Part shown: one piece after another, positions 12,701 to 22,780 of the stretch
Position numbering within the stretch: position 1 is the first letter of the stretch
Layout: each line of letters starts with the position of its first letter
Assembly: GCF_026914265.1 (NCBI RefSeq)
Contig: NC_069127.1
Span: forward strand, 19,957,045-20,021,044
Source: Mya arenaria
Taxonomy: Eukaryota > Mollusca > Bivalvia > Myida > Myidae
Length of the DNA stretch: 64,000 bases
Direction of reading: 5' to 3'
Program-made: the position numbers and the translations under genes
The notes under the pieces: model-generated
Seen by the model: the letters and a program-made list of their open reading frames with translations, nothing else
Database searches by the model: none
What the model was told of the DNA's origin: nothing

Positions 12701-13383
12701 GATTTACTGCAATTTACTATTGTCTTGTAAGGTAACAATACCGTGTTTTCTGCACATTTCTCTCAAATTAAAATCGGTTTCCTTCATAAGCACCTTTTTT
12801 TCGACATTTGTTCATCCTTTTGGTAAAAATATTAAAACAAATGTATGTTAAATCTTATTTTGGAGTAATTTAAAGATTTATATTGTTTAAAATTATGTTG
12901 GTGAATATGGTACGTAATAATCTTTGTTATTTGTTACATAGTGTCATAAACTTGGACAGTGTTAATGCCATATAATAAGCATTATGGGACTTTGAAAACA
13001 ATGATTTATCTACATCTATCAGCATTAAACACTTAATGTTATTAAAAATAATAACATGTTCAGACTTTACCTTTGCCCTTTAAGCCAAAATGTTAAATGA
13101 CGGCAGTAATAATTAAAAAACAAGATGATCAACCTTGCACTATACAGTTCTAATACAAAACAGAGCTAAGACCAGTGAAGGCGAGACTAAATTTTATATA
13201 AATATTATGAATTTTAACAGCTTTTTGTCAACTTTTATTCGACCCTTTATTGCATTAATTACGAGTAATCGTTTCAAAACTTCCTTCTAATAAATGCCAC
13301 CGGAATCAGATCCCCAAGAACGGAACAATACTTGCATTTTTAGGATTTTCTTGGTGTTGATTTTCTTCGTCGGGGTCCGCCAT
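788..13383 (-). CDS. Unidentified multi-exon gene for a Lys/Glu-rich coiled-coil protein, 3' end open
   Basis: Not recognised by name. Thirteen exons with GT..AG borders join in one frame for 473 codons: 13332..13383, 11316..11333, 10832..11136, 10162..10254, 9304..9456, 8514..8561, 6064..6159, 3718..3844, 3149..3366, 2574..2645, 2040..2105, 1591..1700, 788..848. The start is an ATG followed by an acidic MADPDEENQ stretch. Residues ~24-156 are low-complexity K/E/D/N/Q. Residues ~150-255 are strongly charged and predicted coiled coil, including GLGDNHVQDKYYAEYIEFLE. Residues ~256-297 contain a Trp/Phe-rich patch (DQFWRDIRKPEVFYEHF). A Ser/Pro-rich linker (KSPKSPR) and a basic segment follow. 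No signal peptide or membrane segment is visible. The 18-nt exon 2 is the least certain, because the alternative acceptor gives an in-frame stop. The composition suggests a cytoskeletal or ciliary scaffold, but that is a guess. The last exon may be outside the window. Confidence 0.7.
1131..1389. mobile_element. MITE with ~30-bp terminal inverted repeats
   Basis: The left end starts CCTGGCCCCAATTTCTCGAA and the right end, read in reverse, starts CCTGAGGCCCTGATTTCTCG. Both continue into AAACTTCT(T/A)AAG. The ~200-bp interior is AT-rich and non-coding. It sits in an intron of the coiled-coil gene. I could not find a clear target-site duplication, so the superfamily is unknown. Confidence 0.7.
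3903..5075. repeat. Dispersed repeat with terminal hairpin and internal duplication
   Basis: It begins with a hairpin (AGCTCTACTGGCC / GGCCAGAAGAGCT) followed by a GTGCGTCC-type tract. A ~120-bp segment around 4010..4140 recurs at 4190..4330 (TGAACAC-ATACAGTCTTCAGTTTT through AACCAGCCAGATC). It seems to end near GGCCCTTTTGGGCCTC at about 5056..5073. The layout resembles repeats common in bivalve genomes (recalled, not searched). It lies in an intron and has no reading frame of note. Confidence 0.55.
5799..5822. repeat. Poly-C tract in C-rich intron sequence
   Basis: A CCCC-rich stretch from about 5737 ends in a run of about 14 C followed by ACTTTATTG. It is a simple low-complexity tract inside an intron of the coiled-coil gene. 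Confidence 0.8.
7084..7262. repeat. Dispersed repeat fragment (CAAGAGCACCGCC type)
   Basis: The sequence CAAGAGCACCGCCTTGGATGCC followed by AAGGGGCATAACTC resembles a repeat frequent in bivalve genomic DNA. A diverged relative starts near 18272 inside PSMB3 (CAAGAGCAAC, then GTGGATGCCAAAGC). It is non-coding, and family membership is from memory. Confidence 0.45.
7268..7402. repeat. ~135-bp inverted repeat, MITE-like
   Basis: The left arm, ATCGTGTTTCCGGTAAGGAT and onward, pairs with the right arm, which in reverse reads ATCATGTTTTTCCGGTCCAGAT. Complementarity runs about 55 bp inward through CCGACCT and GGCACGCATG. It has no coding potential, and I see no clear target duplication. Confidence 0.6.
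7686..7800. repeat. Dispersed repeat T, copy 1
   Basis: GCGCGTTGTTGGGTTTGAC through CAGCACTGGTCACATGACC and GTCCGGTATGCAAGAAA matches 22410..22515 at roughly 85 to 90 per cent by eye. The second copy is followed by the SINE at 22513. The family is unknown; the GGTCACATGACC palindrome is conserved in both copies. Confidence 0.65.
7968..8100. mobile_element. Short MITE, GGCTGGTATTCAATATTGGTC type
   Basis: The left end CTGGGGTGGTATTCAACTTA mirrors the right end, which in reverse reads CAGGGCTGGTATTCAATATT. Termini similar to the left end recur at 42294..42452, and a half copy lies near 3524. It lies in an intron and is non-coding. Confidence 0.6.
9822..10012 (+). mobile_element. tRNA-derived SINE
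   Basis: The Pol III A box TAGTCTAGTGG (9830..9840) and B box GGTTCAATCCC (9874..9884) are spaced as in a tRNA. A tRNA-unrelated body and an A-rich end (GCGTTAAAAAAAAG) follow. The element is in the intron between exons 4 and 5 of the coiled-coil gene, opposite to its transcription. Target duplications are not clear. The absence of a good cloverleaf acceptor stem argues for a SINE rather than a working tRNA gene. Confidence 0.7.
10557..10614. repeat. Near-perfect 58-nt palindrome
   Basis: TAGAAGTAGCTTTTGAGTG on the left is complementary to the right arm ending CTCAAAAGGCTACTTCTA, with almost no loop (TTTATAAA centre). It sits in the intron between exons 3 and 4 of the coiled-coil gene. The tiny loop makes a microRNA precursor unlikely. 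A collapsed inverted duplication or a small MITE is more likely. Confidence 0.7.
11515..12960 (+). repeat. Dispersed repeat R, copy 1, split by a nested tandem element
   Basis: The left part (11515..11608) begins TGAAGTGTCACTCTTATTCA. The right part (about 12612..12960) resumes with GCATTTATTTACAG and runs to TCTTATTTTGGAGTAATTT. The same two parts are contiguous in the copies at 16140..16560 and 55990..56400, so the 1-kb tandem array between them is a later insertion. R is a ~430-bp AT-rich non-coding family of unknown class. It has at least five copies here. Confidence 0.7.
11609..12611 (+). repeat. ~145-bp tandem array with DR1 motif in every unit and 3' hairpin
   Basis: Six units of 144-145 bp each contain GACCTTGACCTTTGACCT. 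The 13-mer TGACCTTTGACCT starts at 11673, 11818, 11963, 12107, 12252 and 12397. Its reverse, AGGTCAAAGGTCA, is the textbook DR1 hormone-receptor element. Unit 1 is the most diverged and the others are nearly identical. The array is followed by a GACGGACT repeat (about 12522..12566) and then a hairpin ATGTCTCCCCC/GGGGGAGACAT (12582..12605) next to ATAATAAC. Core tandem units plus a 3' hairpin recall Helentron-related or 'pearl' elements described in bivalves, but that assignment is inference. The array interrupts a copy of repeat R. Confidence 0.75.
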
Positions 13384-13460
13384 ATTGGTTGTCTAGGACG
13401 CTTTTTCAAAACCGAATTATAAAAACGTTATCGACTGAACAGATATTCGTCGTCATCAGA

Positions 13461-13925
13461 ATCACTCATCATCATCAACATAATCATCATCATCATCACC
13501 ATCATCTACATAATTCATCATCATCATCACCTACATTATTCATCATCGTCATCACCTACATAATTCATCATCGTCATCACCTACATAATTCATCATCATC
13601 ACCTACATAATTCATCATCATCATCACCTACATAGTTCATCATCATCACCTACATAATTCATCATCGTCATCACCAACATAATTCATCATCATCATTACC
13701 TTCATAATTCATCATCATCATCATTACCTACATAATTCATCATCATCATCATCACCTACATAATTCATCATTGTCATCACCTACATAATTCATCATTATC
13801 ATCACCTACATAATTCATCATCATCATCATCATCACCTACATAATTCATCATCATCATCACTTCATAATTCATCGTCATTATCTCCTACATAATTTATAC
13901 CATTATCATCACCAGTATAGACTAA
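13461..13925. repeat. Minisatellite of TCATCATCA plus CCTACATAAT units
   Basis: About 17 units of 22-31 bp alternate a variable TCATCATCATCA trinucleotide run with CACCTACATAAT. They lie about 80 bp upstream of the ATG of the coiled-coil gene, so the array is in or next to its promoter. Copy-number variation is likely because the trinucleotide run length differs from unit to unit. Confidence 0.85.
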
Positions 13926-14433
13926 TTTTCCAACAGCAAGAAGTTTTTAATTTTAAATGGATGGGGTATGTCCAAGGTTTAAGATTTTTTTACAAGTGCT
14001 CTGTCAACACCACAATAGCATTCCTATTTTTCTTTGAAAAAAAGCCAGTCTTTTTGAAGTCCTTCATATTTGGCCCAGTGAGCAGCCAAATGTTCATGAA
14101 ACTTGGTAAGCAAATGTCTTTATGCACATTCGACTTATGGCCAACTTTGACCAGGGTTCCACGTTAAGACAATCGTTTTGACCAAACCTCATGATGAATG
14201 GGAAGAAACTATAGCTTATACAGTGCTTACAAGCTCTTAGCTAATATTTAATGCACTTAAAAGAGTCTTAAGAGATATAATAAGCCTCTCCATCTATTAG
14301 TATTTGATCCAATTACCGCTTTTCTTCTAACATAAAACAAGAAAAAAAACTAAAAACTAGATTTTATTTGACACAAACTGATCAAAGAGATTTAGTTGGT
14401 TTTCACAAGAAAATCTTGACAATATCAAAATAC

Positions 14434-14752
14434 TGCACCAGTCAATTGTAACCACAGCCCCCCAGGTCCGGGGGTATAATGGGGATAGCCGGGGAAATGG
14501 GCCGTGTTTTTACCTTTCAGGTGGCCCCGCAGTGCTGAGTGAATGCGGTGGTTTTGTCTTCACGCAAAATATAGCAGGGAATTTGCCTAACCTAGGCTCC
14601 CTAGGGTGCGGGGACATTTGGCGGGGTTTTGACCATCAAACTGTCCCTGCAGGGCGGAGATTTTACCCAAGGTTGGCTGGACAAAAAAGTCAAAGTCCCC
14701 GCTATTCCCCGGACCTGGGGGGGGGGGGCTCTGGTTACAATTGACTGGTGCA
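14434..14752. mobile_element. 319-bp MITE with GC-rich ends
   Basis: Perfect 20-bp termini TGCACCAGTCAATTGTAACC are inverted at the right end, followed by GCCCCCCAGGTCCGGGG against CCCCGGACCTGGGGG. The interior is GC-rich compared with the flanks (GGGGATAGCCGGGGAAATGG), so the element stands out by composition. It is non-coding, and no convincing target duplication is visible. Confidence 0.75.
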
Positions 14753-15420
14753 TTAGTGGTAAGGGGACCGTTTCAATAATGTCCTAAGTCAAGTTTCTTT
14801 GTGAACTGAAATGATCCAAGTGTTATATTTTGTGATTTTGCTACACAATAATGTAAACTGAACTTTATTCAGTATGAATCAACACCGTTACTGTCAAGAA
14901 AATACAGAAAAGCAGTGTTCCTTTTCTGTTTACACAGAATTAAATTTATAGAAGTTACATGAAAGATGAAGATCCTTAAATAAAACAGGCCCTGGTGAAG
15001 TAAACTGACAAATATTTAAATAAATGCTATCCAACAGGCACATTTAATCTTGTACTATTAGTGATAATTACACTTGTAAAACACATCTTTTCTCTGTCAG
15101 GATTACCCCATAAGGAGCACCGCTTTATATCACATAGTCTTAGTAATTGTACCATTTGTACCAGTACATCTTCGTACACATCATAATTTACATACCGCTG
15201 GTTGTCATTCAATTGACTAATAAAGGAACGATCTTTTGTCTATAAATAAAGCACATGGTTGTATTATCCTATGAATTATATGACAACCTCCAACAAGTGA
15301 CCAGGCCGCGATCTGTGTCTTGTTTACAGTGGTTCTAAGTTCAGGATTAAACCTGAAATCAGGATTGAGAGCTTTGAACTTCAGACAGTTATAGATTGTT
15401 TTTTTACTCCAACATTTACA

Positions 15421-15650
15421 TTAAAAACAGTAGATTTTGACCAAGTGACCTAGTTTTTGACACCATGTGACCCACTTTTACAAGTGGTCGAGATTTGATC
15501 AAGGGGAACATTCTGACCAAGTTTGAACATTTTCTGATCAATGCCTACCAAGATATGGTTCCCGACAAAAGGAATGACGGACAATGCCAAAACAATATCC
15601 CCCTCACAAAATCTTCGATGTGGCGGGGGATAATAACTTGTGAAACAATT
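15421..15650 (+). repeat. Diverged relative of the DR1-type repeat with 3' hairpin
   Basis: Phrases shared with the 11609 array include GACCAAGTGACCTAG, GACCAAGTTTGAACATT and ATGACGGAC. It ends with the hairpin ATCCCCCTCAC...GTGGCGGGGGAT and then AATAAC. The shared end (hairpin followed by ATAATAAC) with a different stem sequence suggests a common 3' terminus for the family. Confidence 0.55.
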
Positions 15651-16139
15651 TCAGAAGGGTTCAAAATCCTATTACTCTGCTTTAAGCATCAATTCCCAAT
15701 ATTCAAATAGTGCTCGGCTATTATTCAGGATTGACAACTATGTATCAACTGTTAGATCCCCTACATGATTAAACAATACTCTCTAAATTCTTGGAAGAAG
15801 AACGGGAGTAAGGAAGAAAATCGAACAAAGACATAACATAAATATATTTGCATGAAGTACAAAAAATATTGTCACATGCCAAAATGATGATGTATCTTGC
15901 TTTGTAGTGAATGTTAGCTAATTTTAAAACATACAGCAACTGTTGCAATGATAATTCCCCTAAAATAGCACTGTGCACAAACATTTTAACCCAAAATTTA
16001 ACGTTGGATGGTCTTTCCTGCAAAATGTCACAAATGAGTCTGACAGATGAAGCACTTTCCGCATGACAGTAGCACTGAAATATAAAATACAGATTCTGTA
16101 CAAAAGACACAAAGACCATTGATTTAATTTCTTAAAACC

Positions 16140-16560
16140 ATTCTTAAAGTGACACTTGTATTTAAAATCAATACATAAAAATGTATAACATAAAATTTGA
16201 GTGATAAACCTTTAACTTCTTTAATACTGAATAATGCATTTATGTAATATATTGATTACTGACAACAAAACTGTAACTGTGTTTTTTATAGCTGAAAACA
16301 CACAAATATATTAAATGACTGGTTGGTCCTTAAACATTTACAGTGGTCAACTATGATCTCACAAGGTTGAAATACCATGTTTACCATGCAACTTTCTTTC
16401 AATTAAACAAGGTGTCCTTTATAAGAACCATTGTTTTCAATATTTGTTCACCCTTTTCGGTAAATTAAAACAATTGCAGTTTATTATAAATTATGGTACT
16501 GCTTATTTGAGAGTAAGATTGCATTTTTAAATACCGGTATATTGTAATGGTTATCCTGTT
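16140..16560 (+). repeat. Dispersed repeat R, copy 2 (uninterrupted)
   Basis: AAGTGACACTTGTATTTAAA, then GAGTGATAAACC, GCATTTATGTAATA, TATAGCTGAAAACACA and CACCCTTTTCGG occur in the same order as in copy 1 and in the copy at 55990. It ends about 100 bp downstream of the PSMB3 stop, so it may provide part of the 3' UTR. TTTATT near 16482 (AATAAA on the minus strand) could serve as a poly(A) signal. Confidence 0.65.
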
Positions 16561-16665
16561 ATTGTCTGATATTGCATAGAAATATAATATATACGGTTCA
16601 AAGAATTTAACATAAAACATGTATAGCAATAAAAAAAGTCTGTAATGTACACACCAATGAACACT

Positions 16666-19600
16666 CTAGTCCATTCTTCCCTTTAGAAGTCTCTTGGTCA
16701 CCTTATCCTTCTCTCTGAAAAAAAAGTATAATTAGTCATATTTGTTTTAAAGATCAAGACACATTGAAGTTGTCTAGATAACTACTGACGTTGATTAAAG
16801 GGACTAGACTCCAGATGGTTCAAAAATCGACAAATACAGTATTAAAACAAGCCTAAAATTGGCAATGCAAGCTAATAGGAGGCAGATAATACAACACTAC
16901 AATAATGAACGCAACAATCATGTTGCTGTCTAATCTGTGTTTCCCCCTCTTAAAATAGCAAATAATGATTACCCCAGTTTTAATCATATCTGTTTATGAG
17001 TACAGATAAATATACAGATGCTATTTTTAAACTTACTGGGATTAACATAATAGATAACCTTAGTAAATTTCTAATGTGAAAACTGCGCAAATACTGCAAA
17101 AGATGCATGTGTTGTAAGCGATTTGATACATCAGTAAGTAAGATTCAATGCGTTGTACAATACAATGTCAATGTAAGTTTTTGACAATTTTCTTTTTTTA
17201 TTGCAATTGTATCATCAGGTGTCTAGCCCCTTTAAACCAGATTCAAAGTATAAGAACTGCTTTAAGCTGATAAATGTTTTGTTTCCACAAAAAAGTATTG
17301 AAAAGATTTTACACAACAATCTACATATTTGATACTTTGGGCAAAGTTGACATTTATCAAACACAAATTTCTGAACATAATTGATACCATGTTTAATTGA
17401 ATATATAAACAATACTTATTTCTTATATATCATTTGGAGCTAGATTTTGCACCAAAATTGCAACGAAGACTATCCATTTTCAGATAGCTCAAATAACAAT
17501 TTCATTATTTCGAATCAGGTTCTAAACTATCTGGGCAACACTACACAGTGGCAAATGCAACAACATAAGTAGAGTACTGTACCACCTTTTTATTCATTTG
17601 GCCCCCAAAAAATGGTTTGCTTAGGGTGACAACCTTTTCAAAAACAAGCTGGGTAGGTAAGCTTTTTATTTCTTTTTATTAGGCTTTACATAAGTACGTT
17701 TTTGTCATCATTGTGTTAAAGTAATTTTCTTTACAAAGCTTTTAAGGTTTTAAACTACATATTAAAACACACACACATATATATATTTTTTAATTATTTT
17801 TTAACAACTGACTTTAAAAGCAGTAGGGTTTGCGCCTATTTTGTAGGTAGGGGCGGGTAACCCAAACCAAACGATTTTCTTGGGCCTTAATTTATGCAAA
17901 ATCATAAGGGACTATGCACATAATACATACATAATGTAGACAACACCGCCCCATCCAGACACTGCATCTCTGTCCACGGCATTCAACAGGCACTGTGAGA
18001 TCGTCTCAAACAGATCATCAGGCTCCTGTAAGTTATCAGAGGTTGATGGTGACCTATCTTCCAAGTTAACATTAAATGACGGAACACTATTCTTTGAATA
18101 AGACCATTATTAAAAATTTCTTCCATTTTAAGACTAGTCTATTTCTTATACATGAAGTGTTCCTATTAAAATCATATGTCTTGACAAAATGCCTTACTTC
18201 AATTGTAAACATAACTTCAGACTTTGTTGTATAATTTAACAGTATGTTACAATAACATGTATAAAAAAAACAAGAGCAACATAACTATGTGGATGCCAAA
18301 GCAAGTCTGTTTTTCCTAGTTAATCATAAGTCATAGCTTAACAAATACTTTAGATAGGACTTCCTACACATTAATTAACTTGTCATATTGAACATGTGTG
18401 CCAACTACCATGTCATAATCTCCAATGGTTTCTGATTTACCGGTATTGAAAACAATGTTTTTTTCCGACAATGCACCAAGTTGTTACAATACAGCTATGA
18501 CTCAGCAGAAAACAGATACTAACCACTACCTGATTATATTTGTACAATACATTGCAGACAGTTACATGAATATTATGCTTCATCCTTAAAAGGGGCTCAA
18601 CTTTTGCATTGAGTCAGTAGGTCGGGAATGGCTTTTTATGTTAAAATTTTCTACTCCTAGGGTAAAGATACATCCGGGGTTGAAGTATTTTTAGTTGAGT
18701 CTTTCAGCCACTGCAAACAAATATTTTTCAATGAAGCCCTTACCTGGTTAGGTTTGTACAATGTTTCACACATTCCATACATCTGTTCCCCACAGGTGCC
18801 AGACACTACAAAGTCCTCTGTAACCATGGGACAACCAATCAGATCAAGACTTGCAATGAATGGTTCACTCGTCTTGGGGTCCAGACCCGCAATAACCGGC
18901 TCAACAAAGTAGGGGCCAAACCTGGAAATATAATAATAATTATCATATCATGATTTTTCCGTAAATCACACAAAGGCTTATATAATTCCCTAGTCATAAC
19001 TATAGTGAACATGATTCGGACGGCTTTCTATCAAGGTTCAAACACACATTGCCCATGTCTTACAACATAAAACATTACCCAATACTTAAATTGCTTCATC
19101 TGTTTGCCTTTTAAGGTTGTTATAATCAAAATCTTTTGAACAAGCCCATCATGTATGGATGCTTCACTTATGGGCATCACCATTGACTGTATTTAATCAA
19201 GGTAAGTGTTTTAAACATTGTTGCAGTCATTTAGCATACATTGCCCTGTTTTTACTTTTAAGGCTTTTGGCTATATTTGTGCATTTAAAAGTTTGACCAT
19301 TCAGGGTTCGAATTTAGCTTCGCATACTCGCAAAATGCGAGTGACATTTTCAAATTGCGAGTGACTTTTCTTCAAGCTCGCAAAATTCTGCGAGTGGCTT
19401 TTTCTAGACCACAAAATGTTAAAAGAAAGTAGAATAAACATGAACTTAACTCCACTACGTAGTCGAGTGTAAACAGCTTATAAGTGACATGTTTACACTA
19501 CCTGTATAAAGAAGACAGTACGGAGTCACGCTCTAGTAAGATTTCAAAAATAGAACAAATACATAAAAGGCCGAGTTTTTTCTCGAATCTTTCCGGGATG

Positions 19601-21849
19601 CTCAGAGGCGTGCATAATACAAAGTGAATACAAATGACGTAATCACCTAGCTCAATCATTGGCTAAATTTAGCACTTTCGCGCACTATATGTAAACCCCA
19701 TCAACCTTTGAATATATTTCCGCCCAACTGTCAAAGTGAATAGACTTTGTTGATCGATATATTTCATGGTCCAAAGCATCCACGCTACATTTACTGTTGC
19801 TTTATTTATTTTGAATTTATAATGTTATTGATTTTAATACTTATAGACTTAATGAAATCTGTTGCGTGCTTGCCGAATGGGTATATGTGTATTACTCGAT
19901 GGTGAGGGTAAATATAAAAAGTGAAATATGCCCCTCCCACACAAAGAATAAGCCATCAACAAGTACTAGTAGTCGAGTCACTAAAGATTGATACTTTTTA
20001 ATATTCATAATATGTCTTCATTTCTACTACAATTAGACAATATTATAAGGGAATAAAGCAAATCATAAAATTGCAAGTTGATTTTTCATTTTGCGAGTTG
20101 CCTAAAAAAGCACTCGCAAAATTTTGCGAGTGCTCTTCAAAGTTAAATTCGACCCCTGCCATTGAAAAAAAGTTGAAGGACCGTTATAAATGCAAGATAA
20201 TATAGATATATATGTAAAAATTACAATTAGGTTTATTGTTATAATACATTTATCTTTTGCTACCGTACCTTCTACTGTACAGGAGATTTGAAACCATGCT
20301 CAGGAACGTTTTTGGTTTGATATGTCTGTTTTCCTTTAATTCATAAAGGTTTAGACGAAATTTCAATCTCTGTGATCTACAAAATAAAACCAAATTCATA
20401 TAATCATTATTCATACATACAAAGTTGAGTACAAATTTCACAACAACAACTCATAATTTTAATAAATTTACTGACCATGGCCAATGTGCTTACCAAGTTA
20501 GATGACTCGACATCAAGACTTTCAAAAGTTATTGATCAGAAACAAAAGCGCCCAAATTTTCTTTGTAGTAAAGGCTATCATGACCTTCCATCTAGTCTTT
20601 AGCTGGATGAATCCTATTGATTCTGAGGTCAAAGGTCGAGGTCACAGTTTCATTTTCAATCAAATACTTTTGAACGACGTGTGGAACAAAGTTGTTCAAA
20701 ATTTATTGACTAAAAACAAAAGTGCGACGCCGATGCAGGCAACACAAAAATCTGCCAAAAGACAATACAAGAACTTACACTGTCTGCACATCGGTAGCAA
20801 GTCCAGGTAGACCAACAAATAATCGTGGACCCATTTCAAAGATTTTGTCAAATTCTGTGCTGATGGTTTGAGCTTGAATTCCAAATCGTCGATCTGCTGC
20901 TATGGCCACACATTCTTTACCCTTCATGGCCATAACAGCCGCACCATTGTATGACATAATAGACTGAAAAAGTACGAAATATCCAAGTATAAAATATGCA
21001 TGCAATAATTCTATGAAATATCAAAGTATAAAATATGCATGCAATAATTCTATGTGTTCTGCAAAGGTCAAACATGTATGTACTGGGATTTTTCTCTTGA
21101 ACAATGAGTATATCAGCTTTATCATTTATGGCAAATTGGAAATAGAATCTAGTCCTTCAACTGGACAGGATTTGTCTTACAGCCTATTTAAAGGCAAAAC
21201 TGTTGCATAACTATTAACAGTATTTTTAATGTTGTTTCAAGGTATCTTCCTAAATTACGCTTAAAAAGCCCTGAATGTTTTCAAAAACGTCAAATGAAAC
21301 AATTTGTTCAGAACAACCCTGGTTTAAGTAATACTAGTAATAGTTTCTATTATGAGCAAATGTCTATTTGGAATAGATTGTAATTACAAAAATAGCTTGT
21401 CTGTTTCTCACTTTTCAAATGGAATTTCAATTCACTTTCTCCCGTTATAATTTATACCCAAGGCAATCAAATGAAGATTGAATTTAATGTCTTTTAGTAG
21501 AATGTGGTTTCATTCAGGTAACATGATCGACTGAATAATGCATCCTGAAGACATTTTGAATCTCCTGACATATATTGATATAGGTCTTCTTCATTACAGA
21601 TATGGTCATGCATGTCCATCCTAAGCAGTGCTGCGCTCTAAAAATCTCTTCTTCTCCATACATTTTGGCGTTTCTGGGCAATACACAACTAGCAAGCGTC
21701 CATAAACAATAATTCTTCAAACATTTTAGATGCCGGTTTCAGTAGAAAATGAATAAACAAGAGTCGGAAATGTAGAAATAATTATCTGCTTGGATGTATT
21801 CTTTAGTAATTGTGTTAAAATAGTTGTCGGTGTGCCTAATACGTACCAT
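16666..21849 (-). CDS. PSMB3: Proteasome subunit beta type-3, complete
   Basis: Encodes the beta-3 subunit of the 20S proteasome core, a structural, non-catalytic member of the beta rings. Exons are 21847..21849, 20779..20963, 20269..20376, 18744..18921, 17931..18025 and 16666..16714. The phases join exactly to 618 nt, giving 205 residues, the length I recall for vertebrate PSMB3. Family hallmarks include [61 protein letters not shown] and the C-terminal KGRMD. There is no catalytic N-terminal Thr, as expected for beta-3. The first coding exon is only the ATG, followed by a GTACGT donor, with TTTTTCAG as the next acceptor. Introns carry a DNA element (19302..20158) and repeat fragments; no exon is damaged. 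A housekeeping role in protein degradation is expected. Confidence 0.97.
19302..20158. mobile_element. Non-autonomous DNA element, 857 bp, inside a PSMB3 intron
   Basis: The termini CAGGGTTCGAATTTAGCTT and, reversed at the right, CAGGGGTCGAATTTAACTTT are inverted repeats. They are followed on both sides by palindromic TCGCAAAAT..GCGAGTG modules. A 5-bp direct repeat CCATT flanks the element (19297..19301 and 20159..20163). No transposase frame is present. The CAGGG ends look hAT-like, but hAT makes 8-bp duplications, so the class is unsettled. Confidence 0.75.
20470..20750 (+). repeat. Repeat fragment with DR1-like motif in PSMB3 intron
   Basis: It contains phrases such as GATCAGAAACAAAAGCGCCC and, later, TTGACTAAAAACAAAAGTGC, indicating an internal ~190-bp duplication. 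It also has AGGTCAAAGGTCG at 20626..20638, a near-match to DR1. It resembles the GACCTTTGACC repeat class seen elsewhere in the window. Confidence 0.45.
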
Positions 21850-22400
21850 TTTGAAAGAATTTGATGTTGTTTTCTCTCAATTCATGCAAGTCACTTAGTC
21901 TGAATCAGTTAAACGCCTTTTTGAAAACAAGCTACCGTATTTAGGAAGGCTACACATAACCAATTTGTCTTCGGAGGACAAACTAAAATATGTACAGCGG
22001 TTACTTCCCTTCCCTTCATTCCCACCCGTGCATTGGTAGGCAGTATATTATTTCATCTTACAGGTCAATGTCATACATGGAAGTTCATTTGGTCGATACA
22101 AGTCAAAATGATACGCAGCAGAATGAAATGCAGCAATAATTTATGTATATGCTCTCAACTTCAAGGTTATTTCGATGGTCAATGGAGTCCGAGCCGGTAG
22201 AACTGCACGGAATCTCAATACAATATATTGTTATTCAGCCGTATCTTACATGAATGAGTAATTTCAATTAACTTTCAAAAATTAATTTGCACTACAAGTA
22301 AAATTGCATGTACAAATACCTGTTAATGTATATTTTTTAACCTTTTTCTTGCATATGGGAAGATATGTGTTGCGCAAAGCGTTCATATACATGTATATAT
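21850..22400. other. Upstream region of PSMB3
   Basis: No exon, tandem array or clear core promoter motif found. PSMB3 is transcribed leftward from here. The 5' UTR must lie immediately right of 21849, but I cannot fix the start site. Confidence 0.3.
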
Positions 22401-22409
22401 ATATTGTTG

Positions 22410-22512
22410 CGCGTGACTCATCTTACATGGGGTATGTAAGACGGGTTTTTCCAGCACTGGTCACATGACCGGAAACACACGTCCGGTATGCAAGAAATAT
22501 GTATGCATTAAT
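22410..22512. repeat. Dispersed repeat T, copy 2
   Basis: GTTGCGCGTGACTCATCTTA through CAGCACTGGTCACATGACC and GTCCGGTATGCAAG parallels 7686..7800. Its right end is cut by the SINE insertion at 22513. Confidence 0.65.
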
Positions 22513-22766
22513 TTTTAGTTTAAATATATTTATTTTACAACGATTGTGAAACAAGTTATTACAACATTAAATTAATCACTCTCGTTGGCACGATTTTACG
22601 CGAGAGTGTGGTCTTGTGTTGTGGGGGAAACCGGAGAACCCGGAGAAAACCCACTTGTCCGGCTTGGTGACCACAAACCAAACTCACATGCGCCCAGGCC
22701 GGGAATCGAACCCGGGTCGCCTAGGTGAGAAGCGAGTGCGTTAACCACTGCGCTAACCGGACAACC
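22513..22766 (-). mobile_element. tRNA-derived SINE with 14-bp target duplication
   Basis: On the minus strand it starts with a tRNA-like head: A box TTAGCGCAGTGG (22745..22756) and B box GGTTCGATTCC (22702..22712). A body with GTTCTCCGGTTTCCCC and an A/T-rich tail follow. ATGTATGCATTAAT is present on both sides (22499..22512 and 22767..22780), so the insertion is precise and typical of L1-type target-primed integration. It interrupts a copy of repeat T. Confidence 0.92.
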
Positions 22767-22780
22767 ATGTATGCATTAAT

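Noticed and set aside
13389..13610. Plus-strand frame encoding a poly-His protein
   Set aside because: Created by the TCATCATCA minisatellite, and it lies antisense to exon 1 of the coiled-coil gene.
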